The notes beneath the pieces are model-generated. The model had not been told where the DNA came from. It saw only the letters and a program-made list of their open reading frames with translations, and did not search any database. DNA of 64,000 nucleotides, from positions 5,064-69,063 of the forward strand of contig CAJUSH010000002.1 in the NCBI GenBank assembly GCA_910589045.1, read 5' to 3'. Shown piece after piece: positions 16,460 to 26,327 of this stretch. Numbering within the stretch: position 1 is the first letter of the stretch; each line of letters opens with the position of its first letter. The position numbers and the translations under genes are program-made. The DNA is from an uncultured Eubacterium sp. GTDB lineage: Bacteria; Bacillota_A; Clostridia; Lachnospirales; Lachnospiraceae.

Positions 16460-17890
16460 ATGAGAAAAACAAAAATTATATGTACGATGGGGCCTGCTAC
16501 AGAGCGCGAAGGCGTGCTCGAGGCACTCGTAGAAAACGGCATGAACGTAGCGCGCTTCAACTTTTCACACGGCAGCCACGCGGAGCAGAAAGTCCGCATG
16601 GACCGCATCAAAGCGCTGCGCGGGGAAAAGGATCTGCCCGTAGCCATCCTTCTGGACACAAAAGGCCCGGAAATCCGTCTGAAAAATTTTAAGGACGGCA
16701 GTGCACAGCTCAAGCGCGGACAGGTGTTTACCCTGACGACAGGGGACGAGCCGGGGGACGCCTCCTTTGTGGGCATTACCTGTCCCCAGCTGCATGAGGA
16801 CGTAGCCCCCGGCACCGCCATCCTGCTCGACGACGGACTCATCTCAATGGAAGTGACTTCCATCTCCGGCACGGACATTATCTGCGAGGTACAAAACGAC
16901 GGCGTCATCAGCAACCACAAGGGCATCAACGTCCCCGGCGTCCACCTCTCCCTCCCGTACATGAGTGAGAAGGACCGCGAGGATATTTTATTCGGCATCG
17001 AGCAGAACGTGGACATTATCGCCGCATCCTTTGTGCGCACCAGGGACGACGTGCTTGAAATCCGCCACCTCCTGGAGCAAAACGGCGGCAACGGTATCTC
17101 GATCATCGCCAAAATCGAGAACGACGAGGGCGTACAGCATATCGACGAGATCATCGAGGTGTCCGACGGCATCATGATCGCCCGGGGCGATATGGGCGTG
17201 GAAATCCCCATGGAGGAGGTTCCCGTCATCCAGAAAATGATCATCAAAAAGGTGTACGCCGCAGGCAAGCAGGTGATCACCGCCACACAGATGCTGGACT
17301 CCATGATGAAAAATCCCCGCCCGACACGTGCGGAGGTCACGGACGTTGCGAACGCCATCTACGACGGCACCAGCGCCATCATGCTCTCCGGCGAAACCGC
17401 CGCGGGTGCCTACCCCGTCGAATCGCTCCAGGCCATGGCGCGCATCGCAACACGCACCGAGGCGGATATCGATTACCGCAGGCGGTTTTTCAACAGCGAG
17501 CGCGACGAAAATCCCGATATCACGGATGCGATCTGCCACGCTACATGCACAACCGCCCTCGATCTGGGTGCCCGGGCCATCCTCACCGTCACAAAATCCG
17601 GCCAGGCGGCGCGCATGATCTCCCGCTACCGTCCGCAGTCGGATATCATCGCCTGCACGATGAGCCCGCGGGTTGCAAGACAGTTAAATCTCTCATGGGG
17701 CGTAACGCCGATCCTGATGGAGGAGCGCCACCACGTTCTGGATCTGTTTAACCATGCCGTCGAATGTGCCCGGAAAAAGGACTACATCGCAAAGGATGAC
17801 ATTGTTGTCATCACCTCCGGCGTACCCCTTGGCCATTCCGGCACGACAAATATGATCAAGGTGCAGAAGGTCGAGGTATACGGCGAGTAA
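16460..17890 (+). CDS. pyk: Pyruvate kinase
   Basis: Converts phosphoenolpyruvate and ADP to pyruvate and ATP, the last step of glycolysis. At 476 residues it has the normal short form without the C-terminal PEP-utiliser domain. Motifs: RKTKIICTMGPATE at the start, RFNFSHGSH, LDTKGPEIR, the catalytic-lysine signature ISIIAKIENDEG and the metal-binding stretch IMIARGDMGVEIP, then TATQMLDSMM and SGETAAGAYP. SD GGAGG lies 6 bases before the ATG. It is divergent from ldh, and the transcript ends at a strong bidirectional hairpin at 17952-18003. Confidence 0.97.
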   Translation: MRKTKIICTMGPATEREGVLEALVENGMNVARFNFSHGSHAEQKVRMDRIKALRGEKDLPVAILLDTKGPEIRLKNFKDGSAQLKRGQVFTLTTGDEPGDASFVGITCPQLHEDVAPGTAILLDDGLISMEVTSISGTDIICEVQNDGVISNHKGINVPGVHLSLPYMSEKDREDILFGIEQNVDIIAASFVRTRDDVLEIRHLLEQNGGNGISIIAKIENDEGVQHIDEIIEVSDGIMIARGDMGVEIPMEEVPVIQKMIIKKVYAAGKQVITATQMLDSMMKNPRPTRAEVTDVANAIYDGTSAIMLSGETAAGAYPVESLQAMARIATRTEADIDYRRRFFNSERDENPDITDAICHATCTTALDLGARAILTVTKSGQAARMISRYRPQSDIIACTMSPRVARQLNLSWGVTPILMEERHHVLDLFNHAVECARKKDYIAKDDIVVITSGVPLGHSGTTNMIKVQKVEVYGE

Positions 17891-17951
17891 GCGCTTGGTG
17901 CCTGAGAAACCGGCGGCTAAAAGCTGCCGCCTCAGCCACCGGGCACACCAT

Positions 17952-18003
17952 AAAAAAGCCGGCGCTTTCGAATCCCTATCAGGAACCAAACGCGCCGGTT
18001 TTG
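17952..18003. terminator. Bidirectional terminator between pyk and the DUF2156 gene
   Basis: Stem CCGGCGC (17959-17965) with GCGCCGG (17992-17998), extended by A-T pairs: six A upstream and four T downstream. It can stop both convergent genes. A second GC hairpin without T-run lies just upstream (about 17912-17936). Confidence 0.8.
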
Positions 18004-18093
18004 TGCACTGTGCCTACCTCATTTTCTCCTCTGCTCCCTTTCGTTCTCTCCATTCATGAAAGCAAGTGCAACCGTAAATCTAATTATATCTGA

Positions 18094-19827
18094 TTATGCA
18101 AGTGTCAAATTCAAATATCCTCCGGCGGGCAGCTCAAACCCCTTGAGCCGCTCGGGCAGGCGGAGCATCCCGCTGGGGATCTCGTAGCGCACCCGCTTCG
18201 TCCCGGTCTCCGCGAACAGCTCCGGCAGCAGCCCGCAGAGAATCTCTTCGCTCAGGGTCGTCTCTAAAATGACCAGCTCCTGTCCCTGTATATTGTACAT
18301 CAAAAGCTCCCGTTTCTGCGGAGAGGACTCCGAGACAAGAAACCGGTTTTTCCCGCCCTCCCGCTCATTAAGCTCAAAGGCAAACGCGATGGCATCCGCA
18401 TCCCACTCCAGAAACGCATTTCTGTGTGCGGAAAAATATTCGCTGCGCAGCGCGGCATACGCCTGTGCATCCGCCTTTTCCACACAGAAATTCCAGCGGC
18501 AGTTTTTCCGGGGCACAAGGCGCTCGCCCACATTCTCGCCCCGGAAGCAGCGCACAAAACCCATCCGCTCATAATAGCGGTATAAGCTCTCATCCGCCGG
18601 CGAGAGCACCAGCGGCTCGTCCCAAAGCCCGGCGGCACACATCAGTATTTTCTCCGCCAGACCCTGCCTGCGGTACTCCGGCAGCGTCGCCACCGCGTAG
18701 GTATAGCGCACCGGAACCGCGCCCTTGTTCGTCTCGTAAACCGCGGGCAGAAAGCTCGCCATGGAAACCGGGCGGCCGTCGCGGTAAATCAGCAGCATAT
18801 TTTTATCCTCCGCCCGCCGCTTCATATAAAAATCCGAAAAATCCCCGTCATCAAAGCAGCGCTGCCACAGCTCACACACCTGTCTCACGGTCTGATCATC
18901 CGTCGGATCGGCAAAGACGACCTCGCTTCGGATCGCCGTATATTTTTCCTCAAGCTTATACGGGTGATACGAAAGCTTCGCCTTGCGAAGCCCCGGGTCG
19001 CCCGTGTCCTCCTCCCGGTCAATGTAGGTGAACCCTTCCGCGGCATGCTCGGCGAACTGCTGGTTGATCATCGGGTAAGCGCCCTGCACATCCGCAAACG
19101 CCTTCTCGAAATGAACTACAAAGGTGTCGTCACTTAAAGGCTCCCCGAGAGCAAGGGCAACGACCCGCCCCGCCTTTCGCAAAAGTCCGCCGCGCAGCCC
19201 TAACGCCTCCGACTCCAGAAGCCCCGTCATCATTGCACAGAACTCCTGCTCCAGCTCAACGTTCCACTCCTCGCTCCGGTTTTCCTTCCACTGCTCCATC
19301 ATCGCCTGCGCATCCCCGCGGTTGCTGTCCGTGATCGGCTCATAGCCCCAGTCCCCCGCATCCTTAAAGCGTGCGATGTGGTTGCGTTTGCCGTGAAATT
19401 TTTTCCCCGCGAGCTTCACGAGCTTCTCCCGCTCGTAAATGTAATCGCTCAAATCCCGATTTGCCCCCGCCAGAAACTCCCCCGGATACCACCTCCGCAG
19501 ACGCTCATAGTCAGCGCGCGCAATGGGGGAAAGCTGCAGCACCTTCCCGCTTTCCTCACATGCCGCCATCACCAGCGCAAGCAGCCCGCGCTTATCCTCA
19601 TCACTGCCCCCAAAGGGGAAGCTGTAAACATCATTGTTCTTCCGCTCATAACGGAAAATACCGCACGTTTCGTCCGCGGACACCGCAAGCCGCAGCGCAA
19701 AAAAGCGGCTCCATGTATAATTTCCCGCAAAGGTATACTCGCAAAGCCTGCGCTTATCCTCCCGCAGCTTTTCTGTCACCCATGCGCGCCTCTCCACCGT
19801 CAGCTCCTCAAACTTGATCTGTACCAT
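18094..19827 (-). CDS. DUF2156 domain fused to GNAT acetyltransferase
   Basis: A 577-residue cytosolic protein. Residues 1-290 match DUF2156 (the GNAT-like fold of the MprF catalytic half), with YTFAGNYTWSRFF, KLAGKKFHGKRNHIARF and EGFTYIDREEDTGDPGLRKAK. From about residue 310 a second GNAT domain follows, with the acetyl-CoA loop LPEYRRQGLAEKIL and SLYRYYERMGF, and an Eis-like C-terminal part. Start chosen at 19827 (MVQIKFEEL). The donor and acceptor are unknown; DUF2156 proteins use aminoacyl-tRNA in MprF but the soluble versions are uncharacterised. It is a single gene unit, 94 bases after ttcA. Confidence 0.8.
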   Translation of the reverse strand: MVQIKFEELTVERRAWVTEKLREDKRRLCEYTFAGNYTWSRFFALRLAVSADETCGIFRYERKNNDVYSFPFGGSDEDKRGLLALVMAACEESGKVLQLSPIARADYERLRRWYPGEFLAGANRDLSDYIYEREKLVKLAGKKFHGKRNHIARFKDAGDWGYEPITDSNRGDAQAMMEQWKENRSEEWNVELEQEFCAMMTGLLESEALGLRGGLLRKAGRVVALALGEPLSDDTFVVHFEKAFADVQGAYPMINQQFAEHAAEGFTYIDREEDTGDPGLRKAKLSYHPYKLEEKYTAIRSEVVFADPTDDQTVRQVCELWQRCFDDGDFSDFYMKRRAEDKNMLLIYRDGRPVSMASFLPAVYETNKGAVPVRYTYAVATLPEYRRQGLAEKILMCAAGLWDEPLVLSPADESLYRYYERMGFVRCFRGENVGERLVPRKNCRWNFCVEKADAQAYAALRSEYFSAHRNAFLEWDADAIAFAFELNEREGGKNRFLVSESSPQKRELLMYNIQGQELVILETTLSEEILCGLLPELFAETGTKRVRYEIPSGMLRLPERLKGFELPAGGYLNLTLA

Positions 19828-19921
19828 AAAAATATCTTCCTTTTTCTCTCCACCGGATGCAGGCTGCATCCGGCGCCTCACGTATCGTTTATCATATAGA
19901 ATAAAAATATCTCTAAAACAG

Positions 19922-20788
19922 CTATTCGCCGTCTTTCAAATCTGTCCGCGGCCCATCATAAGTGTCCAGAAAATGATGCGTCACACCGTCCTGTTTATAG
20001 GCAATCACCGTATTCAGGTTCACATTCTCCACACTTTTAAATATGTTGGCCTCCACAAACGGATTCGTCTCCTTCAGCCGCGCAATCAGCTTTTTCACCT
20101 CTATGCGGGCGGAATCACTCTGCTCCTCCGCCAGATAATCCCCGCTGGTTTCCGTAAAGCGGCACGCGCACTGCAAAAAGTGAAGCCCGTTATAATCCCG
20201 CCAGTGCCTGATATCCGCCTCGCGGATCAGATACATCGGACGGATCAGCTCCATGCCTTCAAAATTTGTGCTGTGCAGCTTCGGCATCATCGTCTGCACC
20301 TGCGCACCATATAGCATACCCATTAAAATTGTTTCTATCACGTCATCGTAATGGTGCCCCAGAGCGATCTTGTTGCAGCCCAGCTCCCGCGCCTTTGCAT
20401 AGAGATAGCCCCTGCGCATCCGCGCGCACAGATAGCACGGATTTTTCTCGATTTTGTACACCGAATCAAAAATATCCGACGAAAAGATCGTGACCGGAAT
20501 GTCCATAAGCGCCGCATTTTGCTCGATCATCTCCCGGTTTTTCCTGTGATAGCCCGGGTCCATCACAAGAAACTCCAGCCCAAACCCAAACTTCCGGTGC
20601 CGCCTGAGCTCCTGGAAAAGCTTCGCGAGCAGCATCGAATCCTTGCCGCCCGAAATGCAGACCGCCACGCGGTCGCCCTCCTGTAAAAGCTCATATACGT
20701 TAATCGCCTTCGCGAATTTGGAAAACAGATCCTTTTTAAATTTTTTGCGGATGCTCTGCTCTATATCCGCGTTTGTATTGGTCGTCAT
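19922..20788 (-). CDS. TtcA/TilS-type PP-loop ATPase, likely tRNA thiolation
   Basis: A 288-residue adenine nucleotide alpha hydrolase. The PP-loop SGGKDS is at residues 46-51, and a CxxC pair is at C118/C121 (PCYLCARMRR), with a further cysteine in LQCACRF near residue 208; three cysteines hold a [4Fe-4S] cluster in TtcA. GHHYDDVIETILM is the second nucleotide motif. TtcA makes 2-thiocytidine at position 32 of tRNA; the protein is in that superfamily, though other sulfur transfer targets are possible, so I leave the symbol blank. It lies 18 bases after the transglutaminase gene and may be co-transcribed. Confidence 0.82.
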   Translation of the reverse strand: MTTNTNADIEQSIRKKFKKDLFSKFAKAINVYELLQEGDRVAVCISGGKDSMLLAKLFQELRRHRKFGFGLEFLVMDPGYHRKNREMIEQNAALMDIPVTIFSSDIFDSVYKIEKNPCYLCARMRRGYLYAKARELGCNKIALGHHYDDVIETILMGMLYGAQVQTMMPKLHSTNFEGMELIRPMYLIREADIRHWRDYNGLHFLQCACRFTETSGDYLAEEQSDSARIEVKKLIARLKETNPFVEANIFKSVENVNLNTVIAYKQDGVTHHFLDTYDGPRTDLKDGE

Positions 20789-20806
20789 GTGAAATACCTC
20801 TTACCT

Positions 20807-23296
20807 CTATTTACGGGCCTTCCTCCGCCGGAGCGCATCCCGGTAAATGCCGTACAGCTCATAGCATGCAAAGGCATCCTCCGCACTCAGCTGTGCGTTT
20901 GAAAAATATGCCTGCTTCACCAGCCGGATATACGCATCCGCATCCCCGGCGGCTTCCAGCTTTTCGAGCGCATCCCGGTAGCCCTCGTCGTCCCGGATGA
21001 CGCTGCCCGGCCTGCGCCGCCGCAAAAGCCTGTGGATACGCCGGTTCATCCGGTTTACGGCCTCTGTGTGACGGCCTGACCGCAGCAGTCCCAAAATCCG
21101 CTCCTCACAGCGTCTCTCCCGCTCCCTCAACATACGGATAACGGTATAGAGGACAAGCAGCACTGCCCCGGCACCTGCAAGATAACCAAGAAACAGACGA
21201 AGCTCTTTTTTCATTCCCTCTGCAGTCCCCTGCGGCTGTGGCGCAGGAGACTCCCCGGATGTCTCCTGCGGAGTATCCTGCGTTTCTTCCGGCTTCTTTT
21301 CCGGCTCCGCCTGCGCATCCGCTTCGTCCCGCGGCTCTTCTGTTTCCCCGCTTTCATCCTCCGGCTTCTTTTCCGGCTCCGCCGTATCCCCCGCCGCAAA
21401 GCCCGGCGTCACCTCCACGGGCAGCCAGCCAAAATCCTCCAGATAAATCTCCACCCATGCGTGCGCACGCACATCCGTGACACGCGCCGTATAGCCGTCC
21501 CCGTCCTTCTCAAAATCGGAGGGAAAAGCAACATAGCCGCTGGCATAGCGCGCCGGAATGCCGATGGTCTGCAGCATGAGCGTCGCCGCCGACGCATAGT
21601 GGACACAGTAGCCCCGCTCGGAGGTGCCCAAAAAATAGTCGATAGCGTCCGTGCCCTCCGGCAGCGGGTCAAGGCTCTGGCTGTAAGCCCCGAAATGCTG
21701 CATCCACTGCTGTACATTCCACGCCTCCACGAGCCGCATGTAATTCATAGCCGCCGTCCAGCCGCTATCCCACAGGGAATCCATATAGGAACGCACATCC
21801 TCAAAATCATTCTGACCTTGCGCATGCTCGTACAGAAAATCCGCAATGACCGGATGATCCGATCGCTGACAGCATTGCTCCCTTACCACCGCACTGTACC
21901 AGTCCCGCTCCTGACCCGCCGGCACTCCCTGAAAAGCGGAAGAAGCGCTGATCGTATACCACATGAAATTTTTTGCCAGGTAATACATTTCCAGATATTC
22001 CGCGACGGAATCATTCTTCCCGCCGCCCATCATGAGGCTTCCGCCGTAGCTTCGCATATTCCAGGGACGCCTCGGCGCCACGTCACCCTCCATGGAAAGG
22101 CTGTCCGGCAGCGCGCTCACATACGGAAGCGGCGCGCGCGTCCCAAAATCCCTGCACGTCACCCGATAGCCGTGCTGCCGGGGCTGTGCCATACTCCACC
22201 CGCCGCTGTTTAAAAAATCAATCTCCTCCCGGTTGCTTAAAATATCCTTCCCTGTCCCGTACCATTCAGACAAAAGCATCCCGCCCGCCTCAGAAGCTGA
22301 AAGCCCTTCACGCAGTGCCGCGTCCGCAAAAGGCGCCGTATCCTGCGTCCACTGCCCGTTTTCATAGCGGGACGCCGCAAAGCTCTTCAGATAAATATTT
22401 TCCGTCGGCTCGCCCGAGAGCCAGACGCGCAGCACCTCGCGCCCCGTACCACCCGGCTTATGGTTATCCACCGTACCGTGCTGCTCGAAAAAACCCCACA
22501 CCGGGAGGGCAAGCGCCGCATCCTCCAGCGCATACTGCCTCCGCTGAACGCCCTCGTGCAGGTCAACCACACGCAGTGAAACCGATCCGCAGACAAGACC
22601 CGTGATGATGCAAACGCATAATACCCCGGCCAGCTGTGCCGTGCGCACATACCACCGATCCGGCATCGCCGCCCAATGTGCCGCCAGCACAATCCCCGCC
22701 GTCAGCAGCAGGAGCATACTGTCCCACTCCGGCGATCTTCCCACCGCAATATGCGCCGCCAGCACCCCCACCGGAGGCAAAAGCAGCAGCAGGTACATCT
22801 GAAATACCGAAGCCAGGATAAAAAAAACGCACAACAAAAGCAGGCTCCAGAACAAAATCGCCCGCGGCGCCTCCTCCCTCAGACCGTTCGGAAACAGAAT
22901 ACTGATCTTAAAAAAACGGCAGAACTCACGCATGTAGCCGCGCGCCACATAAAGGCTCCCGTCCTCCAGCGGCAGCCGGTGCGCGGCATAATAGCGGTAA
23001 AAGCACCAGCCCGCCGGCAGCAGGGAAAACAGGCGCGCCCACCGGGCAGCCGGCCTTTTGCTCACGCACAGGACGGAAAGCACGGCAGCCGCAAGGAGCA
23101 CATACACGAAATAGATTCCCGGAAGCTCCAAATTTTGCAGCAGGGGGTATGCATCCATGAGCTGCTTATATGCCGCATACATGCTGAGCACAGCGCCCGC
23201 AAAGAGCAGCAGGCAGCCGTACCACCCTCCGGACTGCCGCCTGTGGAGCGGTGCGCGTTTTCCTTTTTGATTCTCCCAGCAGATTCCGTGTTTCAT
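20807..23296 (-). CDS. Transglutaminase-like membrane protein (TgpA type)
   Basis: An 829-residue membrane protein. About six N-terminal membrane helices (residues 28-230) are followed by an extracellular region with a transglutaminase core: nucleophile Cys about 563 in ERGYCVHYASAATLML, His about 613 in RAHAWVE, and the downstream Asp region in LEDFGW. A Pro/Glu-rich linker with two EPEKKPE units (about 630-680) leads to a last membrane helix and a basic cytosolic tail of DUF4129 kind. It is the third gene in moxR-DUF58-transglutaminase, overlapping the DUF58 stop by four bases. Substrate is unknown; a cell-envelope role is usual for the family. Confidence 0.88.
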   Translation of the reverse strand: MKHGICWENQKGKRAPLHRRQSGGWYGCLLLFAGAVLSMYAAYKQLMDAYPLLQNLELPGIYFVYVLLAAAVLSVLCVSKRPAARWARLFSLLPAGWCFYRYYAAHRLPLEDGSLYVARGYMREFCRFFKISILFPNGLREEAPRAILFWSLLLLCVFFILASVFQMYLLLLLPPVGVLAAHIAVGRSPEWDSMLLLLTAGIVLAAHWAAMPDRWYVRTAQLAGVLCVCIITGLVCGSVSLRVVDLHEGVQRRQYALEDAALALPVWGFFEQHGTVDNHKPGGTGREVLRVWLSGEPTENIYLKSFAASRYENGQWTQDTAPFADAALREGLSASEAGGMLLSEWYGTGKDILSNREEIDFLNSGGWSMAQPRQHGYRVTCRDFGTRAPLPYVSALPDSLSMEGDVAPRRPWNMRSYGGSLMMGGGKNDSVAEYLEMYYLAKNFMWYTISASSAFQGVPAGQERDWYSAVVREQCCQRSDHPVIADFLYEHAQGQNDFEDVRSYMDSLWDSGWTAAMNYMRLVEAWNVQQWMQHFGAYSQSLDPLPEGTDAIDYFLGTSERGYCVHYASAATLMLQTIGIPARYASGYVAFPSDFEKDGDGYTARVTDVRAHAWVEIYLEDFGWLPVEVTPGFAAGDTAEPEKKPEDESGETEEPRDEADAQAEPEKKPEETQDTPQETSGESPAPQPQGTAEGMKKELRLFLGYLAGAGAVLLVLYTVIRMLRERERRCEERILGLLRSGRHTEAVNRMNRRIHRLLRRRRPGSVIRDDEGYRDALEKLEAAGDADAYIRLVKQAYFSNAQLSAEDAFACYELYGIYRDALRRRKARK

Positions 23297-24396
23297 AAGT
23301 ACAGCTCCAATGCTTCCATTTCCTTCACAACAGCACCTTTTTTTGCAAATGCATAAACAAGCTTCCCATCCAGATACAGCTTTAAATCCCCGTCCAGCCG
23401 CAGACAGTGTAAAAACGGCTCACCCCGGTAATCCTGACGGTAGCGCTCCTCAAGGCTTCCGCCCGCATCCCGTTTTCCGAAGGCCCCTTCCATATAGAAA
23501 AGCTGCCATTCATAAAAATCCTCCTCGCTGTCTACCCGGGTGCGCACAAGCTTCTGTCCCCCGTCATACCAGCTCACAATGTGCGGGCACTCTGCATCCA
23601 CAAGCGCAAAGGACAGACTCGCCGCAAGCTGCAAAAAGCGGTCCTGCTGCGCGCCCTGCTGCCGCCCGTCCTGCCCGCCGAGCAGCAGGATGATCGGACA
23701 GCCCTTCGGCAGGCTGTGCTCCCGCACCATCAGCTCCTGCGTCTTTGCCGTCAGCTTCCAGTGGATGTTCTGCAGCTTGTCGCCCGCCATATATTCCCGG
23801 ATCTGAAACGTCTCGGACGCATCGTGGCCGCCGCGCAGATCGTCATACACCTCCGCCTCACCGAAAAATCCCCGCACCGGTGCGGAGATTGTCAGCGAAA
23901 GCTCATGTACTGCGGGAAGCAGATGCGTCACCCCGTGCCCCCTGCCGCCCTTCTCAAGAAAAAACAAGCCTGTCCAGTCATAAATGCGTACCCGGCGCAG
24001 ACGATACGCATAGCCTCCGGCATAGTGCAGCTGCAATAGCCGCTGCTGCCGCTCCTCACCCCGGCGCGGAACCGTAAGCTCCACCCATGTTCGTTGTGCA
24101 CGCCCCCGCGGAAGCTGACGCACCTCCATCTGTACGAGCAGCCGTGCCCTCCCGAGCATGGGATGCCTTGCCCGCACAAAAAAAGGCACCGAAAGGGGCT
24201 TGTCCGCATCCGAGAGCGCAAGCGCATCCAAAAGCACCGCTTCCACCGCCCACAGCCGATAAACCAGCAGCAGCAGGCCGGCTGCGGTAAGTCCTGCGAT
24301 ACAAAGCCCGAGAAGCGCAAGCTGGGCGCTCTGATAGAGCGCCGCTATATACAAAAGGAAGGCCGCCAGAAGCGCCGCCCCGATCATATGGCTCAT
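23293..24396 (-). CDS. DUF58 family protein
   Basis: A 367-residue protein with two N-terminal membrane helices (about 5-45) and a cytosolic or external part ending in the DUF58 signature: IREYMAGDKLQNIHWKLTA followed by ELMVRE. This conserved arginine/GD/HWK block is diagnostic of the family, which has a von Willebrand A-like fold in its C-terminal part. It overlaps both neighbours by four bases (ATGA), so MoxR, DUF58 and the transglutaminase are made together. MoxR ATPases often act as chaperones for such partners; the precise process is unknown. Confidence 0.88.
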   Translation of the reverse strand: MSHMIGAALLAAFLLYIAALYQSAQLALLGLCIAGLTAAGLLLLVYRLWAVEAVLLDALALSDADKPLSVPFFVRARHPMLGRARLLVQMEVRQLPRGRAQRTWVELTVPRRGEERQQRLLQLHYAGGYAYRLRRVRIYDWTGLFFLEKGGRGHGVTHLLPAVHELSLTISAPVRGFFGEAEVYDDLRGGHDASETFQIREYMAGDKLQNIHWKLTAKTQELMVREHSLPKGCPIILLLGGQDGRQQGAQQDRFLQLAASLSFALVDAECPHIVSWYDGGQKLVRTRVDSEEDFYEWQLFYMEGAFGKRDAGGSLEERYRQDYRGEPFLHCLRLDGDLKLYLDGKLVYAFAKKGAVVKEMEALELYL

Positions 24397-25358
24397 GCGC
24401 CCGCTCCTGCCAGGGGCAGCTTCTTTTCAAACGATGCGGGCCGGGACACAGTGGACAAAATCTCACCGAGCACCTGCTTTGCACTCAGCTTTGCAACCCG
24501 CGCCTTCGTATTCAAAACGATGCGGTGCGCGGCCACCTCCGGAAAAACGTCCGCCGCGTCCTCCGGCAGCACATAATCCCTGCCCTTCACAAAGGCCCAC
24601 GCCTTTGCCATCCGCACGCAGGCGATGGTGCCCCTGGGGCTCACGCCCAGCTCGATGGACGTATGTTCCCGGGTCGCCGTCACCAGCCTCGTGATGTACT
24701 CGTAAATGCTCTCATGCACATATACCGCATCCGCCTCGCACTGCAGACCAACCATCCCCTTTGCATCGATCACCGGCTCAATCTGCCCGACACTGCTCCT
24801 GCTGCTCTTTCCCCGGGCGATGAGAAGCTCGCTTTCAAAGTCGGGATAGCCCATGCTCATACGGATCATAAAGCGGTCAAGCTGGGATTCGGGCAAAAGC
24901 TGTGTACCGGCACTTCCCTTCGGGTTTTCCGTAGCCATAACCAAAAACGGCTCCGGCAGCGCATGGGAAACACCGTCCACCGTCACGCATCTCTCTTCCA
25001 TGACCTCAAGCAGCGCCGACTGTGTTTTCGGGGATGTCCGGTTGATCTCGTCCGCGAGAAACAGATTGCACATAATGGCGCCCTCGCGGTAGAAGAAGCT
25101 GCCCTTCCCCTTATCGTACATCATAAATCCAAGTATATCGGCCGGAAGCACGTCCGGCGTAAACTGCATCCGATGGTTTTCCAGCGCCAGCGCTGCGGAG
25201 AAGGCGAGCGCCAGCGTGGTTTTACCCACGCCCGGCACATCCTCGATCAGGATATGCCCGCCCGCCAGCATCGCCGCAAAGGCTTTTTCGATACAGTCAT
25301 CCTTTCCGGAGATCACCTTGCGCACCTCCGCAAAAATCCGTTCGACAATCTGGTTCAT
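24393..25358 (-). CDS. MoxR-family AAA ATPase
   Basis: A 321-residue AAA+ ATPase of the MoxR class. Walker A is DVPGVGKTTLAL (about residues 39-50), Walker B LFLADEINRTSPKTQSALLEVMEE, sensor 1 VMATENPKGSAGT, and the C-terminal lid has SPRGTIACVRMAKAWAF. It heads the moxR-DUF58-transglutaminase operon, 93 bases after hflC. MoxR proteins are thought to drive folding or metal loading of partner proteins encoded next to them, here probably the DUF58 and transglutaminase proteins. Confidence 0.92.
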   Translation of the reverse strand: MNQIVERIFAEVRKVISGKDDCIEKAFAAMLAGGHILIEDVPGVGKTTLALAFSAALALENHRMQFTPDVLPADILGFMMYDKGKGSFFYREGAIMCNLFLADEINRTSPKTQSALLEVMEERCVTVDGVSHALPEPFLVMATENPKGSAGTQLLPESQLDRFMIRMSMGYPDFESELLIARGKSSRSSVGQIEPVIDAKGMVGLQCEADAVYVHESIYEYITRLVTATREHTSIELGVSPRGTIACVRMAKAWAFVKGRDYVLPEDAADVFPEVAAHRIVLNTKARVAKLSAKQVLGEILSTVSRPASFEKKLPLAGAGA

Positions 25359-25451
25359 CCGCTTTCCCTTTCTGTATGTGTAACCGCAGGCGGCCGTCGG
25401 CCTGCAAGGCCGCAGCCGCCCGAATAACAGCTATTAAAATTATATCACGGT

Positions 25452-26327
25452 TCAATATCCGTAAAATATATCCGCCAGAGGCGATGTCTCATCAATAATC
25501 AGCGTCTTGTTCTCGCCCCGCATCGTCGCCTTTGCCGCGTCCAATGCCCGCAGAAACAGGTAAAAATCCGCCTTTTCCTGATTGTTATAGGCGTTGCTCA
25601 AAATCCGCATATACTCTGCCTCGCCCTTCGCAACGATCTCCTCCGCCTGCGCATCCGCCTCGGACTGCATGACCGTGATCTCTGCCTTTGTATTGTTGGA
25701 GATCTCCTTTGCCTCCTCTTCACCCTCCGCCTGATAGGTCGCAGCGATGTTGTTCCGCTCGGAGATCATCCGCTCGTAAACCGCCGCCTTGTTCTCATCG
25801 GGCAGATCAAGGGATTTTGTCTCCACCGCCAGAAGCGTAATGCCGTACTGCTCTAACGTATCCCCGATATTTGCCTTGATGGATGCCGCCAGCTCACCGT
25901 CGCGCCCGCTGATAACCTCCTCCTGTGAGAGGGAGCTGATCACGTTTTTCAGGCTGTTGTAAACGATCGTGTTAATGCGGTACTCCGCATTGCTCTTCTG
26001 CGCGCTTAATGTCTGCGTGTACTTCTGGGGATCGTTGATGCGCCAGAGCGCGAAGCAGTCCGCAATCATGGATTTCTTATCCTTCGTCATCACATCGCTC
26101 ACCGCCAGATCGTAGAGCAGCACCTCATTTTCAATCTTGTCCACCTTCTGTATAAATGGAACCTTGAAGCTCAGCCCCGCCGATTCCCTCACCGACACGA
26201 TTTTTCCAAACTGCTTGACGACCGCGTACTCGTTCGGATAGGTTACTACAATGCTCGAAAGACCCAGCACGAGCACCACCGCCGCAAACAGTAAAACCAG
26301 CCATTTTCCGCCTTTACTCTTCTTCAT
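25452..26327 (-). CDS. hflC: HflC-like SPFH-domain protein
   Basis: A 291-residue protein with one N-terminal membrane helix (about 8-28, WLVLLFAAVVLVLGLSSIVV) and an SPFH/band 7 domain starting at YPNEYAVVKQFGKIV, then an alpha-helical Ala/Glu-rich region (AEGEEEAKEISNNTKAEI). In E. coli HflK and HflC form a large periplasmic cage round FtsH and modulate membrane proteolysis. The start at 26327 (MKKSKGGK) overlaps the hflK stop by 14 bases. Upstream in-frame codons belong to hflK sequence. Confidence 0.9.
   Translation of the reverse strand: MKKSKGGKWLVLLFAAVVLVLGLSSIVVTYPNEYAVVKQFGKIVSVRESAGLSFKVPFIQKVDKIENEVLLYDLAVSDVMTKDKKSMIADCFALWRINDPQKYTQTLSAQKSNAEYRINTIVYNSLKNVISSLSQEEVISGRDGELAASIKANIGDTLEQYGITLLAVETKSLDLPDENKAAVYERMISERNNIAATYQAEGEEEAKEISNNTKAEITVMQSEADAQAEEIVAKGEAEYMRILSNAYNNQEKADFYLFLRALDAAKATMRGENKTLIIDETSPLADIFYGY

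Noticed and set aside
16333..17358. 341-codon minus-strand frame opposite pyruvate kinase
   Set aside because: It is Ser/Ile/Met-rich shadow coding opposite an enzyme with all motifs intact.
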